NCBI RefSeq assembly: GCF_000146675.1
Contig: NZ_GL397214.1
Coordinates: 230,078 to 294,077 of the forward strand
DNA length: 64,000 nucleotides
Direction: 5' to 3'
Source: Hoylesella marshii DSM 16973 = JCM 13450
Lineage (GTDB): Bacteria; Bacteroidota; Bacteroidia; Bacteroidales; Bacteroidaceae
Shown: piece after piece, positions 16,517 through 25,682 of the stretch
How positions within the stretch are numbered: the first letter of the stretch is position 1
How the letters are laid out: each line of letters begins with the position of its first letter
The notes under the pieces: model-generated
Told to the model about the DNA's origin: nothing
The model's database searches: none
The model's input: only the letters and a program-made list of their open reading frames with translations
Program-made: the position numbers and the translations under genes

Positions 16517-19500
16517 TTCACTTCAATGATTTGATTGCTGAATACGAGCCAAATGAATCCTTTGACATGGCGGTTTCCCATCTCCTCCAACAGACGCATG
16601 TAGCTGCGCACCTGTTCGTGGTAGGCCGGCCTTTCACGCCCAAACTTAAAGTCTACCACAAGGGTCTCGCCATCGTGTTGCATCACACGGTCTGGGCGAT
16701 GTTTTACGGCTTCGCCTGTTTTTGCATCAACAGAGAGTATCGTGCATTCATTGAAAATTTCCCATTTATCGGAGAACCAGTCTGCTACTACGGGATTGGA
16801 AAACTTCTCCCGCAGCGTTGCACGCAATTCCTCGGCCGTCAGTTCCTCGTCATAGAGAATGCCGTTGAACTCGAAATCGCGCAGCGTAGGTTCTATATCG
16901 TCTGCAGTGCGGATAGCGGAGAAAAGGCGATGCAACACGTTGCCCATCTTGATGTATTGGCTTTGCGGGTTTTCATCCTTGTCGGTCTCAATGAAATCTT
17001 TACTTGGATTGCTCTGCCGAAATGCTATTGAACTACGGAAAGTCTTCATAGACGGGTGACAGGCTGTTACAGGTTGCAGGAATACATTCTGCGTATCGCG
17101 GCTCGATGTCTGTTTTGGCACGTAGATATTGCCGTATTCAAAGACGATGGATGCCGTTTTCTCGCCGCCCGATTCGGTCACTGTTGCCCCATCAAGGCTA
17201 TTGGGCAAGGTTTCTATTACATCTTTTATGACGGCCGAACGCGTATTGTCTCCCTTTCGTTTGCCGAAAACCACAAGGTTGTGGCTGGCACGTGTGAATG
17301 CTACATATAAAAGGTTGAGGTTATCAACCGTGTTTTGCAGATGTTCATGTATGTAGTCTTGCTCGTAGATAGTGCCGCGCATACGCTTCGGATAGTAGTC
17401 GATGGGCACGATGGGCAGTTCGTTGAACGGTGCAACGGCCGGTCTGCACCATATTGTATCGCCTAATTTTTCGAGTTGCCAATCGCAGAACGGGATGATG
17501 ACATGGTCGTATTCCAACCCTTTACTCTTATGAATGGAGATGAGCCGGATACCATCGGCTACGTCGCTTTGTATGGTATATTCGTGCAGCGAGTTGTCCC
17601 ATTCGCGCAGAAAGGCATCAATATCGGCGGTATTTTCTTTCAGGTAGTCGTTCAGCCGGTCGTAGAATGCGCAGACATAGGCACCTTGTTCAGGCAAAGT
17701 GTCTAAGCTGAAAATATCGTAGAGTCGTTCTACCAAGTCATAGAACGGCATCGAGAGTAGCTCGTAGGTATGTTCGGTAAACTCGGCAGGCAGGCAGGCA
17801 TCCAGCGCATCCTTGTCGGCGAGCAGTTTGCTGTCGGTATTTTTGTGGCCGAGTACTCCTTTCCGGTAGGCTTTTACGAGGCTGGCCTTTGCGAGTAAGT
17901 CCTGTTCGTGGGTTAATACCTGCAAGGCATTAATCATTATCTGCACAGCGAGTGAGGCATCAAGGCGGAATGCTTCGTCTGAAACAAGCGGCATATCAGG
18001 GCATTCACGCATGAAGAAATCGGCGATGACGGGAATGTCTCTGTTCCATCTTACAAGGATGGCAATGCGTGAAAGCGATATGCCGAGGGCAACGAAACTT
18101 TGCAGCATATCTTTCATGCGGCGCAATACTTCTTGTTGATAATCGTCTTCGGGCAGCAGTTCTATACGCACGTATCCGTTGTCGGCACGCTTTTCGGGTA
18201 TTTGTTGCTCCACATCGGCATAGGCTTTGCCGAGCTGTGCGATTTCCGGAGCATCGCTTTCGGCTCGCAACCGCTCCGTTTCCCGCGCTGCAGCGGCAGC
18301 AAAGAAGTGATTGTTGAATGCAATGATACGCCTTTGAGAACGATAATTGGTGTCCAATGGCAGTATTTCCATTTCGGCGCGGCTTTGTTCAAACTCCGTC
18401 TCAATATTGTTCAGAAGCCGCCAATCACCGGAACGCCAGCGATAAATGCTCTGCTTCACGTCGCCCACGATCAGGTTTTTTTTGCCGTGTCCCATGCATT
18501 CGCGCAGCAAAATCTTGAAATTCTGCCATTGCACGGTGCTTGTGTCTTGGAACTCATCTATCATGATATGTTCTAACCGTGTACCAATTTTCTCGAAGAT
18601 GAAAGGCGAATCGGTGTCCTTGACTAAGCGATGAAGAAAGGTTTGCGTATCGCTGAGCATGAAACGGTTTAACTCGCTGTTGATGTTACGCATCTGCTGC
18701 TCGATGCTACCCAAAAGTCGCAGCTGGTCGAGATGACGCAATGTGAGTTCGGCAGATTGATAGAGAGACCATTGACGGGCGCGTTCCGCCTCGGTTTCGA
18801 TAAGCAATGCGTGTAACACACTTTCCACCGCATCACGCACAAGAGGAGCGGTGTTCTTATCAGATTTCCTTACCCATTTTTCAGTATCTGCCATACAGTC
18901 TCTCACGCGCTGTCCTACGATATCGGCATCGAATGTTCCGTTACGCAGTTTGATGAAATAGCTGCATATCCCCGTTGAGCCGTATGCAAATGAATCGATG
19001 CTAAGTCCGCGTTCATCGAGTGTGCGGAAGAACGTCTCTCCATAGCTTTTTATCCGCTGCACGGCAGTTTCTTTTAGGGTACGGAGTTTCTTCATGTATT
19101 CGGTAAAGAAGTGTTCGTCGGCAAATCGCTTGTGCAGTACATCGCTGTTTTGCTTGTAGAACTCCTTGAAGATGTTCTCGCCGAAGCGTTTGAGTTGGCC
19201 GATAATATTCCATGATTTATCTTCCGAGATGTTGTTCTCAATATATCGGATAATCCAATTCAACATGACGTTGTGTTCGTCGAGCTCTTCTATCAGCTTA
19301 TCCACGGCCTGTTGCTCCACTTGTCGGTCGTTCAGTTCCACGCGCAAGTTGGCATTTAAGTCGAGTTCTCTTGCCAGATTCCTCAACACACTTTGAAAGA
19401 AAGTATCTATCGTCTCTACCCTGAAATAGCTGTAGTTGTGTAAGAGTAAGCGCAGGGCAATGCCGGCACGCTCTGCGGCGACAGCGGGCGACAGTTCGAG

Positions 19501-19779
19501 CGTGTGGCAAATCCGGTCGGTATAGGCCTGCGAATCGGGCAACAACTTCCATATTCCGTAGAGTTGGCCGAGGATTCGCATCTTCATCTCTTCGGTTGCT
19601 TTGTTTGTAAAGGTAACAGCAAGGATGGAAGCGTAAGCGTATGGGTCGCGTATAAGCAGTTTCATATACTCCACGGCCAAGGTAAAGGTCTTTCCACTGC
19701 CTGCACTTGCCTTGTAGATGGTGAGAGATTTTGGCGTTTCAACCGTGTGTGAAAGTCTTTCCGCGGTGTTTTTCTCCAT
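16513..19779 (-). CDS. addA: AddA-like UvrD/RecB-family helicase-nuclease
   Basis: A 1088-residue SF1A helicase with a C-terminal nuclease, the motor subunit of a RecBCD-like enzyme. Walker A is KASAGSGKT (residues 23-31); motif II is MIDEFQDTSTVQWQNF; QSIYRWRSGDW and DTNYRSQRRI are further UvrD motifs; LISIHKSKGLEYDHVI is motif V and LLYVAFTRAS motif VI. The nuclease motif VVDFKFGRERPAYHEQV is near residue 1045. Loads onto DNA ends and produces 3' tails for RecA. First gene of a two-gene operon with addB. Confidence 0.9.
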   Translation of the reverse strand: MEKNTAERLSHTVETPKSLTIYKASAGSGKTFTLAVEYMKLLIRDPYAYASILAVTFTNKATEEMKMRILGQLYGIWKLLPDSQAYTDRICHTLELSPAVAAERAGIALRLLLHNYSYFRVETIDTFFQSVLRNLARELDLNANLRVELNDRQVEQQAVDKLIEELDEHNVMLNWIIRYIENNISEDKSWNIIGQLKRFGENIFKEFYKQNSDVLHKRFADEHFFTEYMKKLRTLKETAVQRIKSYGETFFRTLDERGLSIDSFAYGSTGICSYFIKLRNGTFDADIVGQRVRDCMADTEKWVRKSDKNTAPLVRDAVESVLHALLIETEAERARQWSLYQSAELTLRHLDQLRLLGSIEQQMRNINSELNRFMLSDTQTFLHRLVKDTDSPFIFEKIGTRLEHIMIDEFQDTSTVQWQNFKILLRECMGHGKKNLIVGDVKQSIYRWRSGDWRLLNNIETEFEQSRAEMEILPLDTNYRSQRRIIAFNNHFFAAAAARETERLRAESDAPEIAQLGKAYADVEQQIPEKRADNGYVRIELLPEDDYQQEVLRRMKDMLQSFVALGISLSRIAILVRWNRDIPVIADFFMRECPDMPLVSDEAFRLDASLAVQIMINALQVLTHEQDLLAKASLVKAYRKGVLGHKNTDSKLLADKDALDACLPAEFTEHTYELLSMPFYDLVERLYDIFSLDTLPEQGAYVCAFYDRLNDYLKENTADIDAFLREWDNSLHEYTIQSDVADGIRLISIHKSKGLEYDHVIIPFCDWQLEKLGDTIWCRPAVAPFNELPIVPIDYYPKRMRGTIYEQDYIHEHLQNTVDNLNLLYVAFTRASHNLVVFGKRKGDNTRSAVIKDVIETLPNSLDGATVTESGGEKTASIVFEYGNIYVPKQTSSRDTQNVFLQPVTACHPSMKTFRSSIAFRQSNPSKDFIETDKDENPQSQYIKMGNVLHRLFSAIRTADDIEPTLRDFEFNGILYDEELTAEELRATLREKFSNPVVADWFSDKWEIFNECTILSVDAKTGEAVKHRPDRVMQHDGETLVVDFKFGRERPAYHEQVRSYMRLLEEMGNRHVKGFIWLVFSNQIIEVK

Positions 19780-19894
19780 GTCGTATTTCTTGTTCTGTCG
19801 GTTGTTCTCCTATGTTTATGCGGTTAGCATCCTATCCGTTTCCTCGTGTTTTGATTCCCTTCGTGGCGTAGCAAAGTTGCTTCGGTTTTGTAAG

Positions 19895-19982
19895 AGCTAT
19901 GCTTTGAAGACGTGAAAGCTATGCTTTGACGCGCTCAAAGCTAAGGGATGACGATGCCAAAGCTATGCTTTGAGAACCGTCT
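19895..19982. repeat. 22-bp-period micro-array B (AGCT core)
   Basis: Four units start at 19895, 19917, 19939 and 19961, each exactly 22 bases apart. Units 1, 2 and 4 begin AGCTATGCTTTGA; unit 3 begins AGCTAAGGGATGA. The remaining ~9 bases differ between units, though units 1-3 all end in AA. The array lies between the start of addA and the 3' end of mscL. Confidence 0.9.
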
Positions 19983-20007
19983 TCCTTAAGTGTTGATTTA
20001 CAGACGA

Positions 20008-20412
20008 TTATCTTCGGCTGTCTGTCTGCGATTGTTCTTTCAGTAAATCGCGAATCTCCATGAGCAATTTCTCTTCGTTTCCGGGTTCAGCAGGGGCAGC
20101 CGGCGCTTCCTCTTTCTTGCGTGACAGCACGTTGATACCTTTTATAAGCATGAAAATACAGAAAGCAATGATGAGAAAATCGATGACATTCTGGATAAAC
20201 ATACCATATTTAATATTGGCAGCTCCGATGGTAATGGCGAGTTCCTTAAAGTCTATTCCACCTGTCAGCACACCGATAATGGGCATCAGGATGTCGTCTA
20301 CCATCGATGAAACGATTTTTCCGAAAGCTCCACCGATGATGACTCCCACAGCCATGTCCATGACATTGCCTCGCATGGCGAAAGCTTTAAACTCATTCAA
20401 GAAGTTGTTCAT
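20008..20412 (-). CDS. mscL: Large-conductance mechanosensitive channel
   Basis: A 134-residue inner-membrane channel that opens under membrane tension to release solutes on osmotic down-shock. N-terminal amphipathic helix [31 protein letters not shown] contains the family's [12 protein letters not shown] signature; two membrane helices (about 15-45 and 70-95) and a charged C-terminal bundle helix ([12 protein letters not shown]) preceded by an Ala/Pro linker. Start set at ATG 20412: a minus-strand promoter box lies at 20451-20459, so a longer form starting at 20454 would begin inside the promoter. Divergent from gapA. Confidence 0.95.
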   Translation of the reverse strand: MNNFLNEFKAFAMRGNVMDMAVGVIIGGAFGKIVSSMVDDILMPIIGVLTGGIDFKELAITIGAANIKYGMFIQNVIDFLIIAFCIFMLIKGINVLSRKKEEAPAAPAEPGNEEKLLMEIRDLLKEQSQTDSRR

Positions 20413-20450
20413 ACGTTTTATTTTTGCGATATTTTCTGTTGATAACGTGT

Positions 20451-20459
20451 GCAAATATA
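20451..20459 (-). promoter_or_regulatory. -7 box of mscL
   Basis: Minus-strand TATATTTGC, 39 bases before the mscL ATG. A plus-strand TATCTTTG at 20472-20479 next to it may serve gapA. Confidence 0.6.
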
Positions 20460-20611
20460 AAAAATATTTTGTATCTTTGTGGCCGATAACAAAGAAAAAA
20501 CGAGAAAGAGAGTCGCTTTTTGTCTTGCGAAGACTTTCTGCAGAGAGAGTGTTGGCAGAGCGATGAATTTAAGGTAAAAATAGAACATAGTTTTCAACCC
20601 TTTAAAAATAA

Positions 20612-21640
<1,029 letters not shown>

Positions 21641-21670
21641 TTCGTTTTCAACGGAATATCCATAAAAAGT

Positions 21671-21700
21671 CATCCGGTATTTGCCGGATGGCTTTTTTTT
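21671..21700 (+). terminator. Intrinsic terminator of gapA
   Basis: CATCCGG, loop TATTTG, CCGGATG followed by GC and eight T. It also shows that the miaA frame's upstream TTG at 21681 cannot be a real start. Confidence 0.93.
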
Positions 21701-21782
21701 CGTATTTTTGCACGGAGCAAGTTGCTTTCGGGCGGGTAATAACGTTGCCATATACCGCAGGGGTGAACCTCCTTTGGAGCCA

Positions 21783-22712
21783 ATGAATAAGATAATAACC
21801 ATATTAGGACCAACGGCAAGCGGGAAAACTGAGCTTGCAGCAGCACTGGCTGCCGACATCGGAGGAGAGATTATCAGTGCCGATAGCCGTCAGGTATATG
21901 AAGGTATGGATATTGGAACAGGCAAAGATTTGTCGGATTATCATGTAAATGGTATTGACATACCATACCATCTCATTGATATCTGCAAACCCGGTACGAA
22001 ATACAACTTGTTTCGCTATCAGCAGGATTTCCATACTGCCTATGAAAAAGTATGCGCACGAGGGGCAATACCTATTCTCTGTGGTGGCACAGGATTGTAT
22101 ATAGAGGCTGTTTTGAAAGGATATGCCCTGTCGCCGGTGCCACAAAATGAGGCATTGAGAAAGGAGTTGTATGGCCATTCGTTAGAGGAGCTGACGCAAA
22201 CGCTGAAAAAACTGAAACGGGAAAACGGCTCTGTGATGCATAACCGCTCGGATGTAGATACGGTGAAACGTGCCGTCCGAGCTATAGAAATAGAGGAATA
22301 CAATCGTGTTCATCCCTTGCCCGAACGACAAATGCCGCCCATTGATGCACTGATAGTAGGCGTAGCAATAGACCGAGAAGAGCGTAGGAGAAAGATAACA
22401 TACCGACTTCTCCGGCGGCTCAATGAGGGAATGGTAGAGGAGATACGTGGTTTGCTCAACAGAGGCATTGAGGCCGAAGACCTGATATATTACGGATTGG
22501 AATATAAATACGTGACAGAGTATGTTGTGGGACGGCTTTCTTACGACGAAATGTTCGACCGTCTGGAAATCGCTATCCATCAGTTTGCTAAACGACAGAT
22601 GACGTGGTTTCGAGGAATGGAGCGTCGCGGATTCGTCATTCATTGGTTAGACGCAGGACTGCCGATGGAGGAAAAGATACAGAAAATAAAGGAACGATTA
22701 AGTTGTGAATGA
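21783..22712 (+). CDS. miaA: tRNA dimethylallyltransferase
   Basis: Adds the isopentenyl group to A37 of tRNAs that read UNN codons. 309 residues. P-loop ITILGPTASGKTELA at the N-terminus; SADSRQVYEGMDIGTGK; YHLIDICKPG; GGTGLYIEAVLKG; and the tRNA-contacting RQMTWFRG near the C-terminus. Start at ATG 21783 puts the P-loop at residues 7-18 as in the family. A TATTTTTGC box at 21703-21711 directly after the gapA terminator is its likely promoter. The stop is one base from the start of the next gene. Confidence 0.96.
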   Translation: MNKIITILGPTASGKTELAAALAADIGGEIISADSRQVYEGMDIGTGKDLSDYHVNGIDIPYHLIDICKPGTKYNLFRYQQDFHTAYEKVCARGAIPILCGGTGLYIEAVLKGYALSPVPQNEALRKELYGHSLEELTQTLKKLKRENGSVMHNRSDVDTVKRAVRAIEIEEYNRVHPLPERQMPPIDALIVGVAIDREERRRKITYRLLRRLNEGMVEEIRGLLNRGIEAEDLIYYGLEYKYVTEYVVGRLSYDEMFDRLEIAIHQFAKRQMTWFRGMERRGFVIHWLDAGLPMEEKIQKIKERLSCE

Positions 22713-22713
22713 T

Positions 22714-23646
22714 ATGGAACAGACACGATGGGGCATCATCTACTGCCCGAAGCACGACGGGCTTTCACGACCGGCAAAGCATTGGAAGAAAATAGAACGA
22801 TGTTTGGCGCAGAATGACGTAGACTTCGATTTCGTGCAAAGCGAAAATTCCAAGAGTGTGGAGAGACTTGTCACCATGATGATAGACAACGGTTACAAGA
22901 CGATTGTCATCGTTGGGGGAGATTCTGCTTTAAATGATGCCGTGAATTGCTTGATGCGTGCAGAGAAAAAGGTACGTGATTCCATTGCGTTGGGTATCAT
23001 TCCAAATGGCGTAATGAATGATTTCGCCCATTATTGGGGCTTCCGCGAGAGCGAAACAGACCAGACTGTAAAGTGGCTGAAAGCAAGAAGAGTGCGCCGG
23101 ATAGACCTCGGTTGCATACGTTATACGAACAGAAAGGACGAAAAATGTTACCGTTATTTCCTGAATTGCATCAATGTAGGACTGATAGCCACGATTATGA
23201 ACCTGCGAAGGCAGACCCGTCGTGTCTTCGGTTCTCGCACCATATCATTCGTTATCTCGTTATTGTTGTTATTATTCCAACGCTTGGAATATAAAATGCG
23301 CATCAAAATTAACGAAGATGTGATACAGAGAAAAATCATGACAATATGTGTGGGAAACGCAGCGGGTTACGGACAAACGCCCAATGCAGTGCCTTATAAC
23401 GGTCTTTTGGATGTTTCGGTGGTGTATCACCCTGAGATGACGCAGCTGATTGAGGGGATTTATCTCTTCTTGCGGGGAAAGTTTCTCAACCATAGGAGCG
23501 TGCATCCCTATCGCACGAAAGAAGTGGAAATATTGGCAGAAAGCCGCACGCTCATCGGAATAGACGGCCGACAGATGACAACTCCTGTGGGGGCATACCG
23601 TATTACTGTAGAGCAGGAAGTCATCAACTTCCTGATTCCCGCATAA
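22714..23646 (+). CDS. Diacylglycerol/lipid kinase-like protein
   Basis: A 310-residue member of the DAGK catalytic (YegS/DgkB-like) family, which phosphorylates lipids or sphingoid bases. The nucleotide loop reads VIVGGDSALNDAVN (68-75 for GGDSALND) where the family has GGDGTLNE; LGIIPNGVMNDFAHYWG matches the usual PxGTxNDFAR; later GNAAGYGQTPNAVPYNGLLDV and the C-terminal IDGRQMT are family-like. The Gly-Thr to Ser-Ala change sits in the ATP loop, so activity is uncertain. A GTG at 22705 would add three residues; ATG 22714 is preferred. Co-transcribed with miaA. Confidence 0.82.
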   Translation: MEQTRWGIIYCPKHDGLSRPAKHWKKIERCLAQNDVDFDFVQSENSKSVERLVTMMIDNGYKTIVIVGGDSALNDAVNCLMRAEKKVRDSIALGIIPNGVMNDFAHYWGFRESETDQTVKWLKARRVRRIDLGCIRYTNRKDEKCYRYFLNCINVGLIATIMNLRRQTRRVFGSRTISFVISLLLLLFQRLEYKMRIKINEDVIQRKIMTICVGNAAGYGQTPNAVPYNGLLDVSVVYHPEMTQLIEGIYLFLRGKFLNHRSVHPYRTKEVEILAESRTLIGIDGRQMTTPVGAYRITVEQEVINFLIPA

Positions 23647-23653
23647 ACCTCAA

Positions 23654-24358
23654 TCATCCGATGTTGGAAATCCGATGGATTTCCTCCATATTCATTAGTT
23701 TTATCTTCTTTCCGTCGATAGCTATCAGTTGTTCATTGGCAAAGGCCGAGAGCGTTCTGATAGCATTGCTCGTGGTCATATTGGAGAGATTGGCGAGGTC
23801 TTCGCGGCTCATGTAGGTACTGAGGGTGCGTCCGTCTTCCTCAATGCCATAGTTGTCGCGCAGAAAGAGCAATGCTTCTGCAAGTCGACCACGTATGTGT
23901 TTCTGGGTGAGGTTGACGGTACGGTCGTCTGAAAGTCCTAACATGGTAGAGAGTTGCTTGATGAAATACATGCTGATGCAGGCATTTTCGCTCATGAGGT
24001 TTACCAAAACATCGAGTGGAAGGAAAGCAACAATGGAGGGCTCAAAGGCCTTCGCCGCCGTTTTATAGTCTTCTTCGGCAAAGAATGCGCGGTAAGCAAA
24101 CAGCTCGAAAGGCTTAATGGCACGTACAATTTGCGGACGTCCGCCAACCCCATCCTTATAAATTTTCACTTTACCGCTTACGAGGCACATCATGTTTCGA
24201 GGACTTTCGTGCTCTTTATAGATGATGTCGTTTTTGTCATAACGGCGTAGCGTGAGATTTTCTACAATGGTTGTCCGTTGCCGTTCTTCAAGAGGAGCCC
24301 ATAATTCCGACAGTGTATTTGCAATATTTTCTTTGCGTATTTTGTCTTTGAGAGTCAT
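23654..24358 (-). CDS. Crp/Fnr family transcription regulator
   Basis: A 234-residue regulator: cyclic-nucleotide-binding-like beta-roll (about 25-140; YKEHESPRNMMCLVSGKVKIY, KPFELFAYRAFF) and a C-terminal winged HTH (about 160-228; MSREDLANLSNMTTSNAIRTLSAF as recognition helix region). No cysteine cluster for an Fe-S centre is seen, so it is not a classical Fnr; the ligand is unknown. The start is ATG 24358; upstream in-frame codons (to 24400) are not needed by the fold. The gene converges with the lipid kinase gene, 7 bases between stops. TAATTTTGC at 24435-24443 (minus) may be its promoter box. Confidence 0.88.
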   Translation of the reverse strand: MTLKDKIRKENIANTLSELWAPLEERQRTTIVENLTLRRYDKNDIIYKEHESPRNMMCLVSGKVKIYKDGVGGRPQIVRAIKPFELFAYRAFFAEEDYKTAAKAFEPSIVAFLPLDVLVNLMSENACISMYFIKQLSTMLGLSDDRTVNLTQKHIRGRLAEALLFLRDNYGIEEDGRTLSTYMSREDLANLSNMTTSNAIRTLSAFANEQLIAIDGKKIKLMNMEEIHRISNIG

Positions 24359-24639
24359 ATGATGTCGTCGATTTGTGGTCAGAAACAAGTTGTATGACAA
24401 GGATATCTGCGGAAGAATCCTGCATTTCAGTTACGCAAAATTAATCATTTTTCTTGACATAAGTAAGGCTTTTCATGGCTTTTTTATAGAAAATATAACA
24501 AAAAGGTTTAGGTAGAGGCACCTGATAAATGTAAAATGAATTTATCACAAAGCCATGATATGATTTCGTGGGATAACCTTTTCTGCGTTGTATATGAAAC
24601 GGAGAGAAGGCGGAAGTAGAATAAGTATGGTCTGATTTG

Positions 24640-25656
24640 CTATCCTTCGTTCCTATTCTCGTCTCTTTGCAAGCGGTATTCTTCAATCTCTCTGAAACCA
24701 TTTAGGAAGTCTCGGCCGCTCATGCGCTTCTTTCCGCTTAATTGCAGTTCGGCTATTTCGAGCATTCCATCGGTGGTTTTTACGAGCAATCGCCCTCTTT
24801 CTGCGCAGAGACTACCGACAGATTCGGTTTCAGTAAATAGGCTCTCTTCATGCGTTTTAAAAGTCTTATATATTTTCAAAACGGTTTGGGTACCATTGGG
24901 AGCAAGCAGATTCGTCCATGCTCCGGGAGCCGGCGATAGTCCACGTACAAAGTCGTAAATAGCTTTCGAGCCTTGTTGCCAATCAATCTGGCAAGTTTCT
25001 TTAAAGAGTTTCGGGGCTTGGTGAAGTGTCGCATCTGCGGGAATCATCTCTTCTTGGGCAATGCTTTTTACGTTGCCTTCGCATGTTATCAGTTCATCGA
25101 GTGTCTCCAAGCATACTTGTGCGCCTAAGTGCATCAGCCCATTGTACACGTATTCGGCATCAGCATCATCGGGAATATCAAAAGGTCGCTGCTTGATGAT
25201 GCGTCCGGTATCAATGTCTCGGTCGAGGAAGAAGGTCGTAACACCCGTTTGCTTCTCGCCATTGATGACCGCCCATTGAATCGGTGCAGCCCCCCGATAC
25301 TGTGGAAGTAAGGCGGCATGCACATTGAACGTACCGTAGCGCGGCATGTCCCAAACCACTTCGGGCAACATACGAAAGGCTACGACCACTTGCAAGTCGG
25401 CGCGATAGCTACGCAGTTGCTCCACGAACTCGGGGTCTTTCATCTTCACAGGTTGTAATATCGGCAAACCGCATGTCAGTGCATATTCCTTTACTGCCGA
25501 GGGACGGAGCACCGAACCGTGCCGACCTACAGGCTTGTCGGGTTGCGTAACCACGGCCACCACATTGTATTCATGCTCTACAAGCGCACGGAGTGTAGCG
25601 ACGGCAAACTCCGGTGTTCCCATAAAAACGATTCTTACATCCGATTTCTTCATCAT
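24640..25656 (-). CDS. fmt: Methionyl-tRNA formyltransferase
   Basis: Formylates the initiator Met-tRNA from 10-formyl-tetrahydrofolate. 338 residues. N-terminal RIVFMGTPEFAVATLRAL; catalytic region FNVHAALLPQYRGAAPIQWAVINGEKQTGVT (Asn/His of the NxHPSLLP-type motif; here NVHAALLP); DRDIDTGRII; C-terminal OB-like domain starting near KTTDGMLEIAELQ. Starts 26 bases after the ClC gene stop on the same strand, so it may share that transcript. Confidence 0.96.
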   Translation of the reverse strand: MMKKSDVRIVFMGTPEFAVATLRALVEHEYNVVAVVTQPDKPVGRHGSVLRPSAVKEYALTCGLPILQPVKMKDPEFVEQLRSYRADLQVVVAFRMLPEVVWDMPRYGTFNVHAALLPQYRGAAPIQWAVINGEKQTGVTTFFLDRDIDTGRIIKQRPFDIPDDADAEYVYNGLMHLGAQVCLETLDELITCEGNVKSIAQEEMIPADATLHQAPKLFKETCQIDWQQGSKAIYDFVRGLSPAPGAWTNLLAPNGTQTVLKIYKTFKTHEESLFTETESVGSLCAERGRLLVKTTDGMLEIAELQLSGKKRMSGRDFLNGFREIEEYRLQRDENRNEG

Positions 25657-25682
25657 TCGTAGGTTTTACTTGCATGGCCTTG

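Noticed and set aside
16441..17031. A 196-codon plus-strand ORF antisense to the end of addA
   Set aside because: Fully antisense to the AddA nuclease domain, with no promoter box or family signal.
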